Source: Pseudoalteromonas phenolica (GTDB taxonomy: Bacteria; Pseudomonadota; Gammaproteobacteria; Enterobacterales; Alteromonadaceae). From it: DNA of 64,000 nucleotides. Of the stretch, positions 37,518 through 46,487 are shown in pieces. Under the pieces are notes generated by a model that was not told the DNA's origin, did no database searches, and was given only the letters and a program-made list of their open reading frames with translations. Both the position numbers and the translations under genes were made by a program. Within the stretch, counting starts at the first letter, position 1; each line of letters begins with the position of its first letter. The stretch lies in the NCBI RefSeq assembly GCF_005886345.1, contig NZ_PNEC01000032.1:1-64000 (forward strand). The letters run 5' to 3'.

Positions 37518-37704
37518 AACCTGAGCTATGGTTAAGAGATTTACTAAAGTATTGATATTGAATTGATAAGTATTTCTCCAATTCTGCAGCCAGAAACTTT
37601 TAGGGATAACAAGGCGAATTTTGCGCGTCAATAGTAGGCCTATTGCAAGTAAATTCAACTGAAAGTAGCCGCTGGATATAGATTTATTATCCAGAGCTCA
37701 GGTT
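37518..37704. mobile_element. MITE-like element, longer copy
   Basis: 187 bp bounded by aacctgagct and its complement agctcaggtt. Both outer thirds are shared, in opposite orientation, with the copy at 7671-7775. The centre (about 82 bp) is missing in that copy. It sits between the RidA and symporter genes, inside the catabolic operon. No open frame. Confidence 0.75.
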
Positions 37705-37743
37705 GGTTATATTAAGAATAGCTAACACCCCAGGGGAGAACGT

Positions 37744-39192
37744 ATGTCTGAGAGCCAATTATATTTTTTGCTGGCCTTTTTAGCTTACTTGCTGGTGATG
37801 ATTTTGGTCAGTTGGTTGGTGTCACGAAAGCAACAAAATGCCAGTGATTATTTATTGGCTGGACGTAAAGTACCCCTTCTCCTTACCCTAGGTACCACAG
37901 TAGCCACTATGGTTGGAACTGGGTCATCAATGGGGGCAGTGGGGTTTGCCTATAGCAACGGCTGGGCTGGTGCATTATATGGTTTAGGTGGTGCCGCAGG
38001 TATTTTGCTATTGGCTTGGCTGTTTGCACCAGCACGCCAGCAAGCATTTACCACCATGAGTGAAGAGTTAGCCAGCTATGTCGGCAATCATCATGTTGTT
38101 GAAAACACCCTCGCCATTATGATTTATGCGGCAAGTATTGGTTGGTTGGGCGCACACCTAATCGGCGGCAGTATGTATTTATCATGGCTAACTGATTTAA
38201 CTGCGTTCCAGGCTAAATTATTAATCGGTGCAGGCCTTTCGGTATTTATTATTCTGGGGGGATATTCTGCGGTTATTTGGACCGACGCCCTACAGGCAAT
38301 CGTATTGTTTATAGGCTTTATGCTGATGGCTTATTTTTCAGTACAGTATGTTGGTGGGTTCGAGGCTGTAAATAGCAGTGAACTTGTGTTTGAACAAGGT
38401 ATATTTTCTTTTAACAATGTTGGCCTATTACCTGCACTTTCAATGTTTTTAGCTGTGCTTGTTGGTGTTTTAGCCACGCCATCATTTCGTCAGCGCATTT
38501 ATGCCGCGGACAGTGTTAAAACCATTCGACGCTCATTTCTTATTTCTGGCATTTTGTATTTATTTTTCGCCTTATTACCCGCCTTGATTGGCATAAGTGC
38601 TTATGTGATTAACGCTCAGCTAGATAATGCCGCGTATGCTTTTCCATATCTCGCTTTAGAAGTTTTACCCATAATGCTTGGCGGCTTTATTCTACTCGCT
38701 GGCATTTCTGCCACACTATCGAGTGCCAGCTCAGATGCCATTGCAGGGGTGAGCGTGTTAATGAGTGACTTATTTAGCGCTTTTAGCACACAGACACAAA
38801 GTGCCAAGCAACAATTATTATGCTCCCGTGTTGCTATGCTGCTCACCATACTCATTGCGCTATTACTTGCATTGTGGTCAGACAATATAGTGAGTTATAT
38901 CACCAAGATGATTTCAATACTCATGAGTGGCTTATGTGTTATGGGATTACTTGGTCGGTTTTGGCAAACCTATACATGGCAGGGGGCACTTGCAACGCTG
39001 TTTGGTGGGGCGTTAGCCGGTATTGTTGTGGGTGCAAATAGTCAGTGGCTAGCGTTTTTTGGTAATCCCATAATCCCCTCTGTTTTCAGCGCATTAAGTT
39101 TGGGCGTTCTTGTTAGCTTATTGACCAAAACTCACAATGATGAGTCTATTACCGTTGCAAATGAGACCAATATAGGCGAGCAATCATCATGA
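37744..39192 (+). CDS. Sodium:solute symporter (SSS family)
   Basis: 482 residues with about thirteen membrane helices. Characteristic segments: YLLAGRKVPLLLTLGTTVATMVGTGSSMG and the sodium-site region SATLSSASSDAIAGVSVLMSDLF. Located between RidA and the kinase, so a role in inner-membrane uptake of N-acetylglucosaminate or an oligomer product is likely. The stop overlaps the kinase start by four bases (ATGA). Confidence 0.85.
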   Translation: MSESQLYFLLAFLAYLLVMILVSWLVSRKQQNASDYLLAGRKVPLLLTLGTTVATMVGTGSSMGAVGFAYSNGWAGALYGLGGAAGILLLAWLFAPARQQAFTTMSEELASYVGNHHVVENTLAIMIYAASIGWLGAHLIGGSMYLSWLTDLTAFQAKLLIGAGLSVFIILGGYSAVIWTDALQAIVLFIGFMLMAYFSVQYVGGFEAVNSSELVFEQGIFSFNNVGLLPALSMFLAVLVGVLATPSFRQRIYAADSVKTIRRSFLISGILYLFFALLPALIGISAYVINAQLDNAAYAFPYLALEVLPIMLGGFILLAGISATLSSASSDAIAGVSVLMSDLFSAFSTQTQSAKQQLLCSRVAMLLTILIALLLALWSDNIVSYITKMISILMSGLCVMGLLGRFWQTYTWQGALATLFGGALAGIVVGANSQWLAFFGNPIIPSVFSALSLGVLVSLLTKTHNDESITVANETNIGEQSS

Positions 39193-40154
39193 CAAGCTTA
39201 GTTTTTAACACTATAAAAAGCATGGTGTTTTTTGGCGAATGTATGGTCGAATACCGTGCTGATAACGATATCAGTTTTGCGGGCGATACATTTAATACTG
39301 CTTGGTATTTTTCTCAGTTTAATAAAGGTAAAACACGACAGTCTGTTCAATATGCCAGTGCAATCGGTGATGATGAAGCCAGTTCGAATTTAGCCTTGCT
39401 CCTTCAACAAGAAAGGTTAGAAAGCCCATATTTAATCACAGAACAAAAGAAACAGTTGGGTCAATACTGGGTTAAATTAGCTGAAAATGGCGAACGCAAC
39501 TTCGAGTTTGACCGACTCAATAGTCCGGTGAGGCAATATTTTAATCAAGACAGTGGATTACTAGCTGCGCTCAAACATAAGCAGTTCGACGCCATTTATC
39601 TATCTGGAATATCACTTGCTGTTTTATGCCCAGAGCAAAGAGCACAATTCATCGCAGCGCTGAGACAATTCAAGCAACGCGGTGGAGTGATTTTTTTTGA
39701 CAATAATTATCGCGCAGCATTATGGCAGACTGGAATACCAAAAAAGTGGTTTCAACAACTGATGGCATTGGCAAATGTCGCATTTTTAACGGATGAAGAT
39801 GAATATGCGGTCTACGGCACTCAGTGTGTAAACAGCATCATTGCGCACCACTTTAGCCAAGAGCCAGCCCCAGATATGCTAGTTATTCGATGTGGCAGTG
39901 CACCTTGTGTTATTGCACTTACCTCCGACGACGTACTTGAAGTTTCTCCTAAAAAAATTGCCGCAGAATACATAATCGATACCACAGCAGCAGGCGATGC
40001 TTTTGCTGCTGGTTTTTTAGTAAAAGCGATGCAAGGCGAGACGTTTGAAAATGCTGCCAAGTTTGCGCATAGGCTGGCTGGTCAAGTGATCCAACATCAT
40101 GGTGCGCTCATGCCTAAAGATAAACTCACAAAATATTTCTCTGAGGAGTTGTAG
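39189..40154 (+). CDS. PfkB-family sugar kinase, 2-keto-3-deoxygluconate kinase type
   Basis: 321 residues. N-terminal FFGECMVEYR and GDTFNTAWYFSQF match KdgK-like PfkB kinases, and the C-terminal signature IDTTAAGDAFAAGF holds the catalytic Asp and anion hole. Expected reaction: ATP-dependent phosphorylation of 2-keto-3-deoxygluconate to the 6-phosphate, which an aldolase (not in this window) splits to pyruvate and glyceraldehyde-3-phosphate. Overlaps the symporter and abuts the hexosaminidase gene. Confidence 0.85.
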   Translation: MTSLVFNTIKSMVFFGECMVEYRADNDISFAGDTFNTAWYFSQFNKGKTRQSVQYASAIGDDEASSNLALLLQQERLESPYLITEQKKQLGQYWVKLAENGERNFEFDRLNSPVRQYFNQDSGLLAALKHKQFDAIYLSGISLAVLCPEQRAQFIAALRQFKQRGGVIFFDNNYRAALWQTGIPKKWFQQLMALANVAFLTDEDEYAVYGTQCVNSIIAHHFSQEPAPDMLVIRCGSAPCVIALTSDDVLEVSPKKIAAEYIIDTTAAGDAFAAGFLVKAMQGETFENAAKFAHRLAGQVIQHHGALMPKDKLTKYFSEEL

Positions 40155-42593
40155 ATGCGTAGTAAGTATACTGTTTTTATTTTTCTTAGCATATTGTTTC
40201 TCAATTGCTTTTTACCTTCGGCTCAAGCGTCAATAAAGTTAAATAACGACAGTCAAGATAATGCTGCGTTAATGCCCATGCCAAAGCTAGTTAATATAAA
40301 AGCAACTACGCTCAAACTTGACTCGTCCCTCAGAGTTTATATTGAAGGTATGAGCGAGCAGCGAAAGCGTTTTCAATTGCAGCGCTTAAAGTCACATATT
40401 AATCGCACTAGTAATTCAACTTTCACCGTTTTAGAAGGTGAAAAACAAAACGCTGACCTGATTGTTGATATTCAACAACAAGAGCAAGCGCTCAGCGTCC
40501 CTCAATATGGTGAAGACGAAAGCTATGCGTTAATGATTAATCAGCATGGTATTAGCATAAAGGCGCAAAGTGTGTTTGGTGCTCAACATGCACTGACGAC
40601 ATTAGTACAATTGGTGCATTCAAAACAAAAAAAAATGCCAGCAAAGAGCGAAGTATTTTTTCCTCATGTAGATATTCAAGATACGCCACGCTTTGCATGG
40701 AGAGGACTGTTGATCGACAGTGTGCGTCATTTTCTTCCAATAAGTACCATTAAGCGTCAATTAGAAGGGATGGCTGCTGCCAAACTTAACGTATTTCACT
40801 GGCATTTAACTGACGATCAGGGCTGGCGAATCGAAAGCAAAGTGTATCCGCTTTTGACCGCTAAAGCATCAGATGGTGACTTTTACAGTCAAGCAGAGAT
40901 CAAAGAAGTCGTTGAGTATGCGAGCTTATTAGGTATTCGTGTCTTGCCTGAGATTGGTATGCCTGGACATGCAAGCGCCATTGCGGTGGCTTATCCTCAG
41001 TTGATGACCAAAACCAAAGCGTATGAAATGGAGCGTCATTGGGGGGTATTCAAGCCTTTACTCGATATTGCTAATCCAGAAGTATACGAGTTTATTGATA
41101 CACTGATTGGTGAGATGGTGACATTATTCCCCGAGCCATATTTTCATATCGGAGGTGATGAAGTCGATGCAGAGCATTGGCTGGAAGATGAGCAGATTCA
41201 GTCTCTAAAGCGTCGTAAAGAATTACAAAATGGTGCCGATTTACAAAATTACTTTAACAGTAAAATCCAGCCAATTATTGCTAAACATAATCGCAAAATG
41301 GCAGGGTGGGATGAAATTTTTCACCCCCAATTGCCAAAGCGAATTTTGGTGCAATCATGGCGTGGTCATGACTCATTAAATGCGGTGGCAAAATCAGGTT
41401 ACCAAGGTGTTTTATCGACGGGTTTCTATATCGATCAGCCCCAATATACCGATTATCATTACCGCAACGATCCGCATTTTATCCCGCCAATTGTGGATTT
41501 AGCGCAGCCTAAAAATCATGCAAAACAATTTGTGATTGAGCGTTTGAAGGGGAATCCTGTGCAGGGCGAACTATTGATCCTTGGCGAGCAAATACTGATT
41601 AAGTTAAACAACAACCACCATCAACTAGCAAAACGAGAGACTGCATCTGCTCTGGAGCAACATCTTGTTGCCCAATTTGATAGCTGGATGGGACCATTGA
41701 GTTTTGAGTTTAATCTAGAAAAAAATAGCGGTTTCGTTTTAATCGGTAATAGTCGATACCCCTTTACTATGAGGGAATTGAAAACGCCCAAACAGATAAC
41801 TATAGCCCCCGCGCTTTTGCCAAATCAGCAAGCCTTGATCTTAGGAGGTGAGGCCACTATGTGGAGTGAAATGATCACCAAAGACAACATAGATGTGCGG
41901 ATATGGCCGAGACTATTCGCTATTGCTGAACGTCTTTGGTCACCAGCTAAAATGAATCAAGCGAGCAATATGTATGTACGATTAGATGCAATCAGTGAGT
42001 ACGCGAAAAAAGTTGTTGGGCTTCAACACGTCATTCAGCAACAAGCTGGTTGGGCGGGATTAATTTCTAAAAACCTTTCACAGCAACAGCAGCATGAAAC
42101 TTTGGCATTTTTGAACACAATGGCTCTATTGCTTGAACCAAGTCATTACTACACTCGCCATCACATTAAGCACCTGAACGATGAGTACCATCAGCGAGCA
42201 CCTTTAGATTTGTTTGTGGATTTTTTAGCAGTAGAGAGTAAAGAGTTACGCTTCTTAAAAGCGCAAGTGAAGGCATATATTGCTGGCAATGCATACGCGA
42301 TGACACACATTGAACAGCGACTTGGACAATGGCTGCGAGCTTTAAATGCTGAGCAAGGTTTGTTGGCAAAGAGCGAAAAGTTAAAGCCTTTACAAACAAC
42401 CTATGAAAATCTCAAACGCTTTGCCGATTATACGCAACGCACCATTGAGGTTTGTGAGGGCAAGCAACAGACAGCAAAACTGGACGAGCGCTTACTCGAA
42501 TTACAAGCGTTAACAGATGAATTAGTTATCGCCGGCATTTACCCCGTCCGTCAGTTATTTTTACACTGTGCTGCAGTACAACAACAAAGTTAA
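40155..42593 (+). CDS. GH20 beta-N-acetylhexosaminidase, exported
   Basis: 812 residues with a signal peptide (PSAQAS). GH20b N-terminal domain to about 170, then the catalytic barrel with FHWHLTDDQGWRIE, RVLPEIGMPGHASA and the catalytic pair in HIGGDEVDAEHW. The end of the barrel carries ILGGEATMWSE and RIWPRLFAIAERLWSP. Unusually, about 115 residues (about 438-555) are inserted before the ILGGEA strand. Removes terminal GlcNAc in the periplasm, releasing N-acetylglucosamine and N-acetylglucosaminate from oxidised chitooligosaccharides. ATG directly follows the kinase stop. Confidence 0.9.
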   Translation: MRSKYTVFIFLSILFLNCFLPSAQASIKLNNDSQDNAALMPMPKLVNIKATTLKLDSSLRVYIEGMSEQRKRFQLQRLKSHINRTSNSTFTVLEGEKQNADLIVDIQQQEQALSVPQYGEDESYALMINQHGISIKAQSVFGAQHALTTLVQLVHSKQKKMPAKSEVFFPHVDIQDTPRFAWRGLLIDSVRHFLPISTIKRQLEGMAAAKLNVFHWHLTDDQGWRIESKVYPLLTAKASDGDFYSQAEIKEVVEYASLLGIRVLPEIGMPGHASAIAVAYPQLMTKTKAYEMERHWGVFKPLLDIANPEVYEFIDTLIGEMVTLFPEPYFHIGGDEVDAEHWLEDEQIQSLKRRKELQNGADLQNYFNSKIQPIIAKHNRKMAGWDEIFHPQLPKRILVQSWRGHDSLNAVAKSGYQGVLSTGFYIDQPQYTDYHYRNDPHFIPPIVDLAQPKNHAKQFVIERLKGNPVQGELLILGEQILIKLNNNHHQLAKRETASALEQHLVAQFDSWMGPLSFEFNLEKNSGFVLIGNSRYPFTMRELKTPKQITIAPALLPNQQALILGGEATMWSEMITKDNIDVRIWPRLFAIAERLWSPAKMNQASNMYVRLDAISEYAKKVVGLQHVIQQQAGWAGLISKNLSQQQQHETLAFLNTMALLLEPSHYYTRHHIKHLNDEYHQRAPLDLFVDFLAVESKELRFLKAQVKAYIAGNAYAMTHIEQRLGQWLRALNAEQGLLAKSEKLKPLQTTYENLKRFADYTQRTIEVCEGKQQTAKLDERLLELQALTDELVIAGIYPVRQLFLHCAAVQQQS

Positions 42594-42612
42594 ATCAAGC
42601 TTAAGGAAAACC

Positions 42613-43524
42613 ATGAAAGTCATTTATTTCTCTAGTTTATTGTTCTGTACAGCTTTTAGTGCTGCTGCAAATGAAGTTTCAGCAACAAAATATGACACGC
42701 AAGACTTTGTACTTGGTGGTGTTTTTACTCAAGGTATAGAAGGCCCTGCTGTAGATGAAAGCGGGGTGTTGTATGCGGTTAATTATCAAAAACAAGGTAC
42801 GGTAGGGCGAGTGAGTGAACAAAATCAGGTCGATACTTTGCTTACACTCGCAAACGGTTCAATAGGTAATGGCATTCGATTTGATAGCGCGGGTAACATG
42901 TTTATTGTAGATTATGTGAATCATAATATTTTAACCGTGTCATCAGATGCTCTGAAACAAGGCAAAGACGTATCGAGTTTGGTCCGCGTATTTGCTCATG
43001 ACAGTCGAATGAATCAACCAAATGACATTGCCATCACAGATAAAGGTATTTTATTTGCAAGCGATCCAAACTGGGCGAATAGCACAGGTAATTTATGGCG
43101 GATCACCCAAGATGGTAAAGTCACCCTACTAGAAGAGAATATGGGCACGACTAATGGTATTGAAGTTAGCCCCGATAATAAAACTCTCTATGTGAACGAA
43201 AGCGTGCAGCGTAAGGTATGGCGCTATGACTTAGACGAAGAGGGGAATATTTCTAATAAGCAATTGCTGATTAGTTTCACTGACTTTGGTTTAGATGGAA
43301 TGCGCAGCGATAAGCAGGGCAATCTTTACATAGCACGTTACGGAGCAGGGCTGGTAGCGGTTGTTTCACCGACAGGTTTATTGCTCGAGACCATCATTTT
43401 AAAAGGTCGGCATCCAACCAATGTCGCATTTGGTGGCAAAGATGGTCGTACTTTGTATATAACTATGCAAAAGCGTGGTGCGATAGAAATGACTCGTGTA
43501 AACGGAGTTGGTCGCTTATTTTAG
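42613..43524 (+). CDS. SMP-30/gluconolactonase family protein, exported
   Basis: 303 residues with signal peptide (FSAAANE). Six-bladed propeller motifs of the SMP-30/LRE family: EGPAVDESGVLYAVNY, NGIRFDSAGNMFIVDY, NQPNDIAITDKGILFASDP, NGIEVSPDNKTLYVNES and GLDGMRSDKQGNLYIARYG. Enzymes of this family hydrolyse sugar lactones using a metal. LPMO action gives a C1 lactone, so a periplasmic lactonase is a sensible extra step here (inference). The ATG at 42613 has ribosome site aagga; the longer frame from 42568 overlaps the hexosaminidase stop. Confidence 0.82.
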   Translation: MKVIYFSSLLFCTAFSAAANEVSATKYDTQDFVLGGVFTQGIEGPAVDESGVLYAVNYQKQGTVGRVSEQNQVDTLLTLANGSIGNGIRFDSAGNMFIVDYVNHNILTVSSDALKQGKDVSSLVRVFAHDSRMNQPNDIAITDKGILFASDPNWANSTGNLWRITQDGKVTLLEENMGTTNGIEVSPDNKTLYVNESVQRKVWRYDLDEEGNISNKQLLISFTDFGLDGMRSDKQGNLYIARYGAGLVAVVSPTGLLLETIILKGRHPTNVAFGGKDGRTLYITMQKRGAIEMTRVNGVGRLF

Positions 43525-43661
43525 ATGGTAGAAAAGGTTTTTTAAGAGTTCATTGCACACCTGTAAATCTCATTGATACTTTACATTGCGCAAAAAATAG
43601 CGCAAGTTGGTATCAGTTTGCTTTTCGTTATATAAATAATAAAAGCTTATTTTTAATAAAA

Positions 43662-43704
43662 ATACCAATTCTTAAAATAGTTACTTAATTAAGATGATTG
43701 GTAT
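43662..43704. repeat. Inverted repeat between genes
   Basis: ataccaat (43662-43669) and attggtat (43697-43704) frame a 27-base AT-rich spacer, just upstream of the small membrane protein gene. The same arm sequence ends the inverted repeat at 30115-30136. May be an operator or part of a short repeat family. Confidence 0.35.
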
Positions 43705-43719
43705 AAAAAGGAGCTTACA

Positions 43720-44022
43720 ATGCAGTTATTTCTTCGCATTTTAGCACTAGCTGGCCTTGTACTGGCTATCACTTTAGGCATTATTTCAGGCACTTGGAAG
43801 TATGCGATAGCTACTGCGGCATTAAGCACATTGCTGTTTATTGTGACTTTGAAAAAGCCTGAAAACCCTAGTCGTAAAGTCACTAAAATGGGCAAAGGCA
43901 CTGATAATACCAATGCCACAAGCATAGCTGGTGCAAGCATAACAGCTCACAACCTTTCAAATGACTCGTCTTGTTCATCTAGTAGTTTTGATAGCGGAGG
44001 TGGCGCAGACGGTGGCTGTTAA
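43720..44022 (+). CDS. Small membrane protein with Ser/Gly/Cys tail
   Basis: 100 residues, two hydrophobic helices at about 5-25 and 29-46. The rest is soluble and ends in a low-complexity Ser/Asp/Gly-rich tail with two Cys (SSCSSSSFDSGGG, then GGC). No family recognised. Ribosome site aaggag is good, so it is probably real. Confidence 0.5.
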   Translation: MQLFLRILALAGLVLAITLGIISGTWKYAIATAALSTLLFIVTLKKPENPSRKVTKMGKGTDNTNATSIAGASITAHNLSNDSSCSSSSFDSGGGADGGC

Positions 44023-44044
44023 ACTTCATAACAAGGTGCGTTAA

Positions 44045-44584
44045 ATGCTAAATAGACATAACACGGGTTTAGTAATTGTTGACATGCAGGGTAAATTGGC
44101 AACTCTAGTGCATGATAGTGAGGTCATGATTGCGCAAACAGTAAAGTTAGTAAAAGCGGCAAAATTACTTGACTTACCTATCGTGTTTTTAGAACAGCTT
44201 CCGGAGAAGCTCGGGGCAACCATCCCAGAACTGCAAGCGCATTTGGGTGATATTCCTGCCATAGTAAAAAGTACATTTGATGGCTGTGGCAGCGAAGAGT
44301 TTTTACAAGCTATAGATGCTGCCAGTGTCGATAATTGGCTGGTATGTGGTATCGAAGCCCATATTTGCGTATATCAAACGGCGGTGAGCTTAAAACAAAG
44401 AGAGTTTGGTGTTGAGCTAGTACAAGATTGTATCTCTTCTAGAACACGTGAAAACAAGGAGCTTGCTTTAAGTAAGTTAAACCAATTAGGAATAGGTTTA
44501 ACTAGTTTTGAAATGTGTTTATATGAGCTTATAAAAGATGCAAATGACCCCATATTTAAACAAGTGCTACCGCTGGTGAAATGA
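44045..44584 (+). CDS. Isochorismatase-family cysteine hydrolase
   Basis: 179 residues. Catalytic triad D13 (VIVDMQG), K75 (IVKSTFDG) and C108 (EAHICVYQTA), followed by the cis-peptide region. The family cleaves isochorismate or amides such as nicotinamide; the YcaC-like length suggests the latter class, substrate unknown. It runs tail to tail with the DCC-family gene, and a hairpin spans both stop codons. Confidence 0.85.
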   Translation: MLNRHNTGLVIVDMQGKLATLVHDSEVMIAQTVKLVKAAKLLDLPIVFLEQLPEKLGATIPELQAHLGDIPAIVKSTFDGCGSEEFLQAIDAASVDNWLVCGIEAHICVYQTAVSLKQREFGVELVQDCISSRTRENKELALSKLNQLGIGLTSFEMCLYELIKDANDPIFKQVLPLVK

Positions 44585-44601
44585 TCAAAAACGATCATTT
44601 C
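44578..44601. terminator. Hairpin across two abutting stop codons
   Basis: Stem gaaatgatc / gatcatttc with a 6-base loop. It contains the stop codons of the isochorismatase-family gene (44582-44584) and of the opposing DCC-family gene (44585-44587). Likely a shared bidirectional terminator. Confidence 0.55.
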
Positions 44602-44992
44602 CCGTGCTATTTAAGTTATTGATTTTTGTTTTTCTCAGCATCTTCAAAAGTAGGTTTCTAAAGCTGCGTAGCAGTGGGTATAAGACGGCTGACACCCGCT
44701 TAGATTTAAACAGCCAGTAATTCATTCTGTTAAAAACACCAGAACGAGAACTTATTAGCGCGAGAGTGTGAATGGCATCCGCACCGTAATAAATTACGCC
44801 GCCCATCTTTAATACCATACCTTGATCGATATCGAGCCCAAGTTGAGTAATTTCTTCTAATACTTCGCTATTTTCTCTGGCATTGATAATTTTGAGCTCA
44901 CCAATACTTTCTCGAATACGAACGACTTGGCAGTAGTTATCACAGGCAGGACAGTCTTTATCGTAAACCAGTAAAATTTCTTCTTTTCTCAT
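44585..44992 (-). CDS. DCC-family (DUF393) thiol-redox protein
   Basis: 135 residues. YDKDCPACDNY carries the CxxC-type DCC motif at the N-terminus; later YYGADAIHTLALISS is characteristic. The family is thioredoxin-like and its physiological partner is mostly unknown. Four-base overlap with the upstream membrane protein gene implies coupling. Confidence 0.75.
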   Translation of the reverse strand: MRKEEILLVYDKDCPACDNYCQVVRIRESIGELKIINARENSEVLEEITQLGLDIDQGMVLKMGGVIYYGADAIHTLALISSRSGVFNRMNYWLFKSKRVSAVLYPLLRSFRNLLLKMLRKTKINNLNSTGNDRF

Positions 44993-45408
44993 AAATTAGC
45001 CCACTGTTGCTTTAAGCCGATAAAATGCATTACCCCAAAGGATAAGCAAATGACCGAACTCCAAATCCAAAACTCGCTTGAACGACCCATAGGGTTGTTA
45101 ATAAAGAAAAATCCAGCCACACCGCGGGCCATGTAAATTAAAGAGATCAAGATTAAAGCGGTTTTTAAAAGCGGCAACTTTATAATAAGACCAGCTGCAG
45201 AAAAGGCATAGGCAGACCAAATACAAAGCATGAGCACGATGCCACTGGTAATAAGAGCGGGTTTATTACTGCCTTGCTCTGCAAGTTGTGCCATTTGTTC
45301 ACCAGCACCAAAAAAGCGATACCAAGGCGCGCCAAAATAAATGCAACCCAGATGCGTAAGTGCGGCGAGGGCACTTAAAGAACCGGCTACTATGAGAAAA
45401 ATATTCAC
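44989..45408 (-). CDS. Small four-helix membrane protein
   Basis: 139 residues, four membrane helices with GSLSALAALTHLGCIYFG at the start. It resembles the DoxX-like group in size, but without a decisive motif. First gene of a two-gene unit with the DCC-family protein, so the two may act as a membrane redox pair (inference). Confidence 0.5.
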   Translation of the reverse strand: MNIFLIVAGSLSALAALTHLGCIYFGAPWYRFFGAGEQMAQLAEQGSNKPALITSGIVLMLCIWSAYAFSAAGLIIKLPLLKTALILISLIYMARGVAGFFFINNPMGRSSEFWIWSSVICLSFGVMHFIGLKQQWANL

Positions 45409-45506
45409 TCTGAGTCCTTTAAATAATTTTCTTTAAACTTAATGGCTACTTTAACGTGTAACTATTTTGAATACATAAATTGATTTGTAAACAAACATTT
45501 CTCACA

Positions 45507-46487
45507 TCATAGACTGTTAATATTTTGGTTCCTCGCTAACTCAACAGTTTCACGTATCTTTTTGATGACCAGGTCGGGGGCATCTTCTGGAATATTATGA
45601 GTCGCACCTGTTGCTATGATGTGCTCAGAATTGTTAGAAAGCGCAGCGATGCTTTTTTGCATGCCTTGCCATTTATCGGTAATACTAAAGAATCTCGGGT
45701 TATTTGCATAAGCTTGTTTGTCATGACTGATTACCAGCATTTTTAAATTGCCAAAGTCATAGCCGAACGTTTCTAAAGGCGTATAAAAGCCTTTTTCATG
45801 TCGATAGCTTGAAAGGACATGTGCGTATCTGAAGCTGCCGTAATATTGGTCAAGTCGTTTTTGCATTGGTGCGTCATAATGTTTGAAAATATTCTTTATA
45901 TCAGACAACCCTAATGCAGCATTGAGATACTGTAAGTTTTTAACCGAATCAGGAATTGGGTCAAATTCTCCTCGCATAATCTCATGCTGATATTCATGGG
46001 CAGAGTCTAAAAAAATGAGTGAAGCCAAGTTAATCTCGTTCTTTGCTGCTGTTCTTCTAGAAATAATGCCACCATATGAGTGTGCGACTAAAACAACAGG
46101 CTCGTTGCCAGCTATATGCTTTATCAGTGCAGTTTGCAGTGCTGATTTTTCATTTGTTGTAAAAGTAACTGGCACATTATCACTACCACCATGACCAAGC
46201 CTGTCGTAATAGCAGCTGGTAAAGTCATTAGGTAATGCTTTGGTGATGGTACTCCAGCTTTGTTCTGAGTCAGCTGCAAATCCAGTTTCGAAGAAAACAA
46301 AAGGCGCGTTATCACCTTTGCATAAATAGCGAACTTGTTTGTTTTGATAAGAGAAGTATTGCCCAGGTAGCTTAATTGTTTGGTGCTGAATAAATGCAAC
46401 AAGGCGAAGCAAGATATAGATACATAATATGATTGAAAAAGTAAAAAAAGCCTTATTTGATTTTATACGGTGCGCAAATTTTGGCAT
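45507..46487 (-). CDS. Alpha/beta hydrolase
   Basis: 326 residues with an N-terminal membrane anchor (about 12-32). Hydrolase features: FVFFETGFAADS (oxyanion region), CYYDRLGHGGSDN, nucleophile Ser in VLVAHSYGG, and a C-terminal His in GATHNIPED. The substrate is unknown. Monocistronic, with the terminator of the downstream HD-GYP gene on its other side. Confidence 0.78.
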   Translation of the reverse strand: MPKFAHRIKSNKAFFTFSIILCIYILLRLVAFIQHQTIKLPGQYFSYQNKQVRYLCKGDNAPFVFFETGFAADSEQSWSTITKALPNDFTSCYYDRLGHGGSDNVPVTFTTNEKSALQTALIKHIAGNEPVVLVAHSYGGIISRRTAAKNEINLASLIFLDSAHEYQHEIMRGEFDPIPDSVKNLQYLNAALGLSDIKNIFKHYDAPMQKRLDQYYGSFRYAHVLSSYRHEKGFYTPLETFGYDFGNLKMLVISHDKQAYANNPRFFSITDKWQGMQKSIAALSNNSEHIIATGATHNIPEDAPDLVIKKIRETVELARNQNINSL

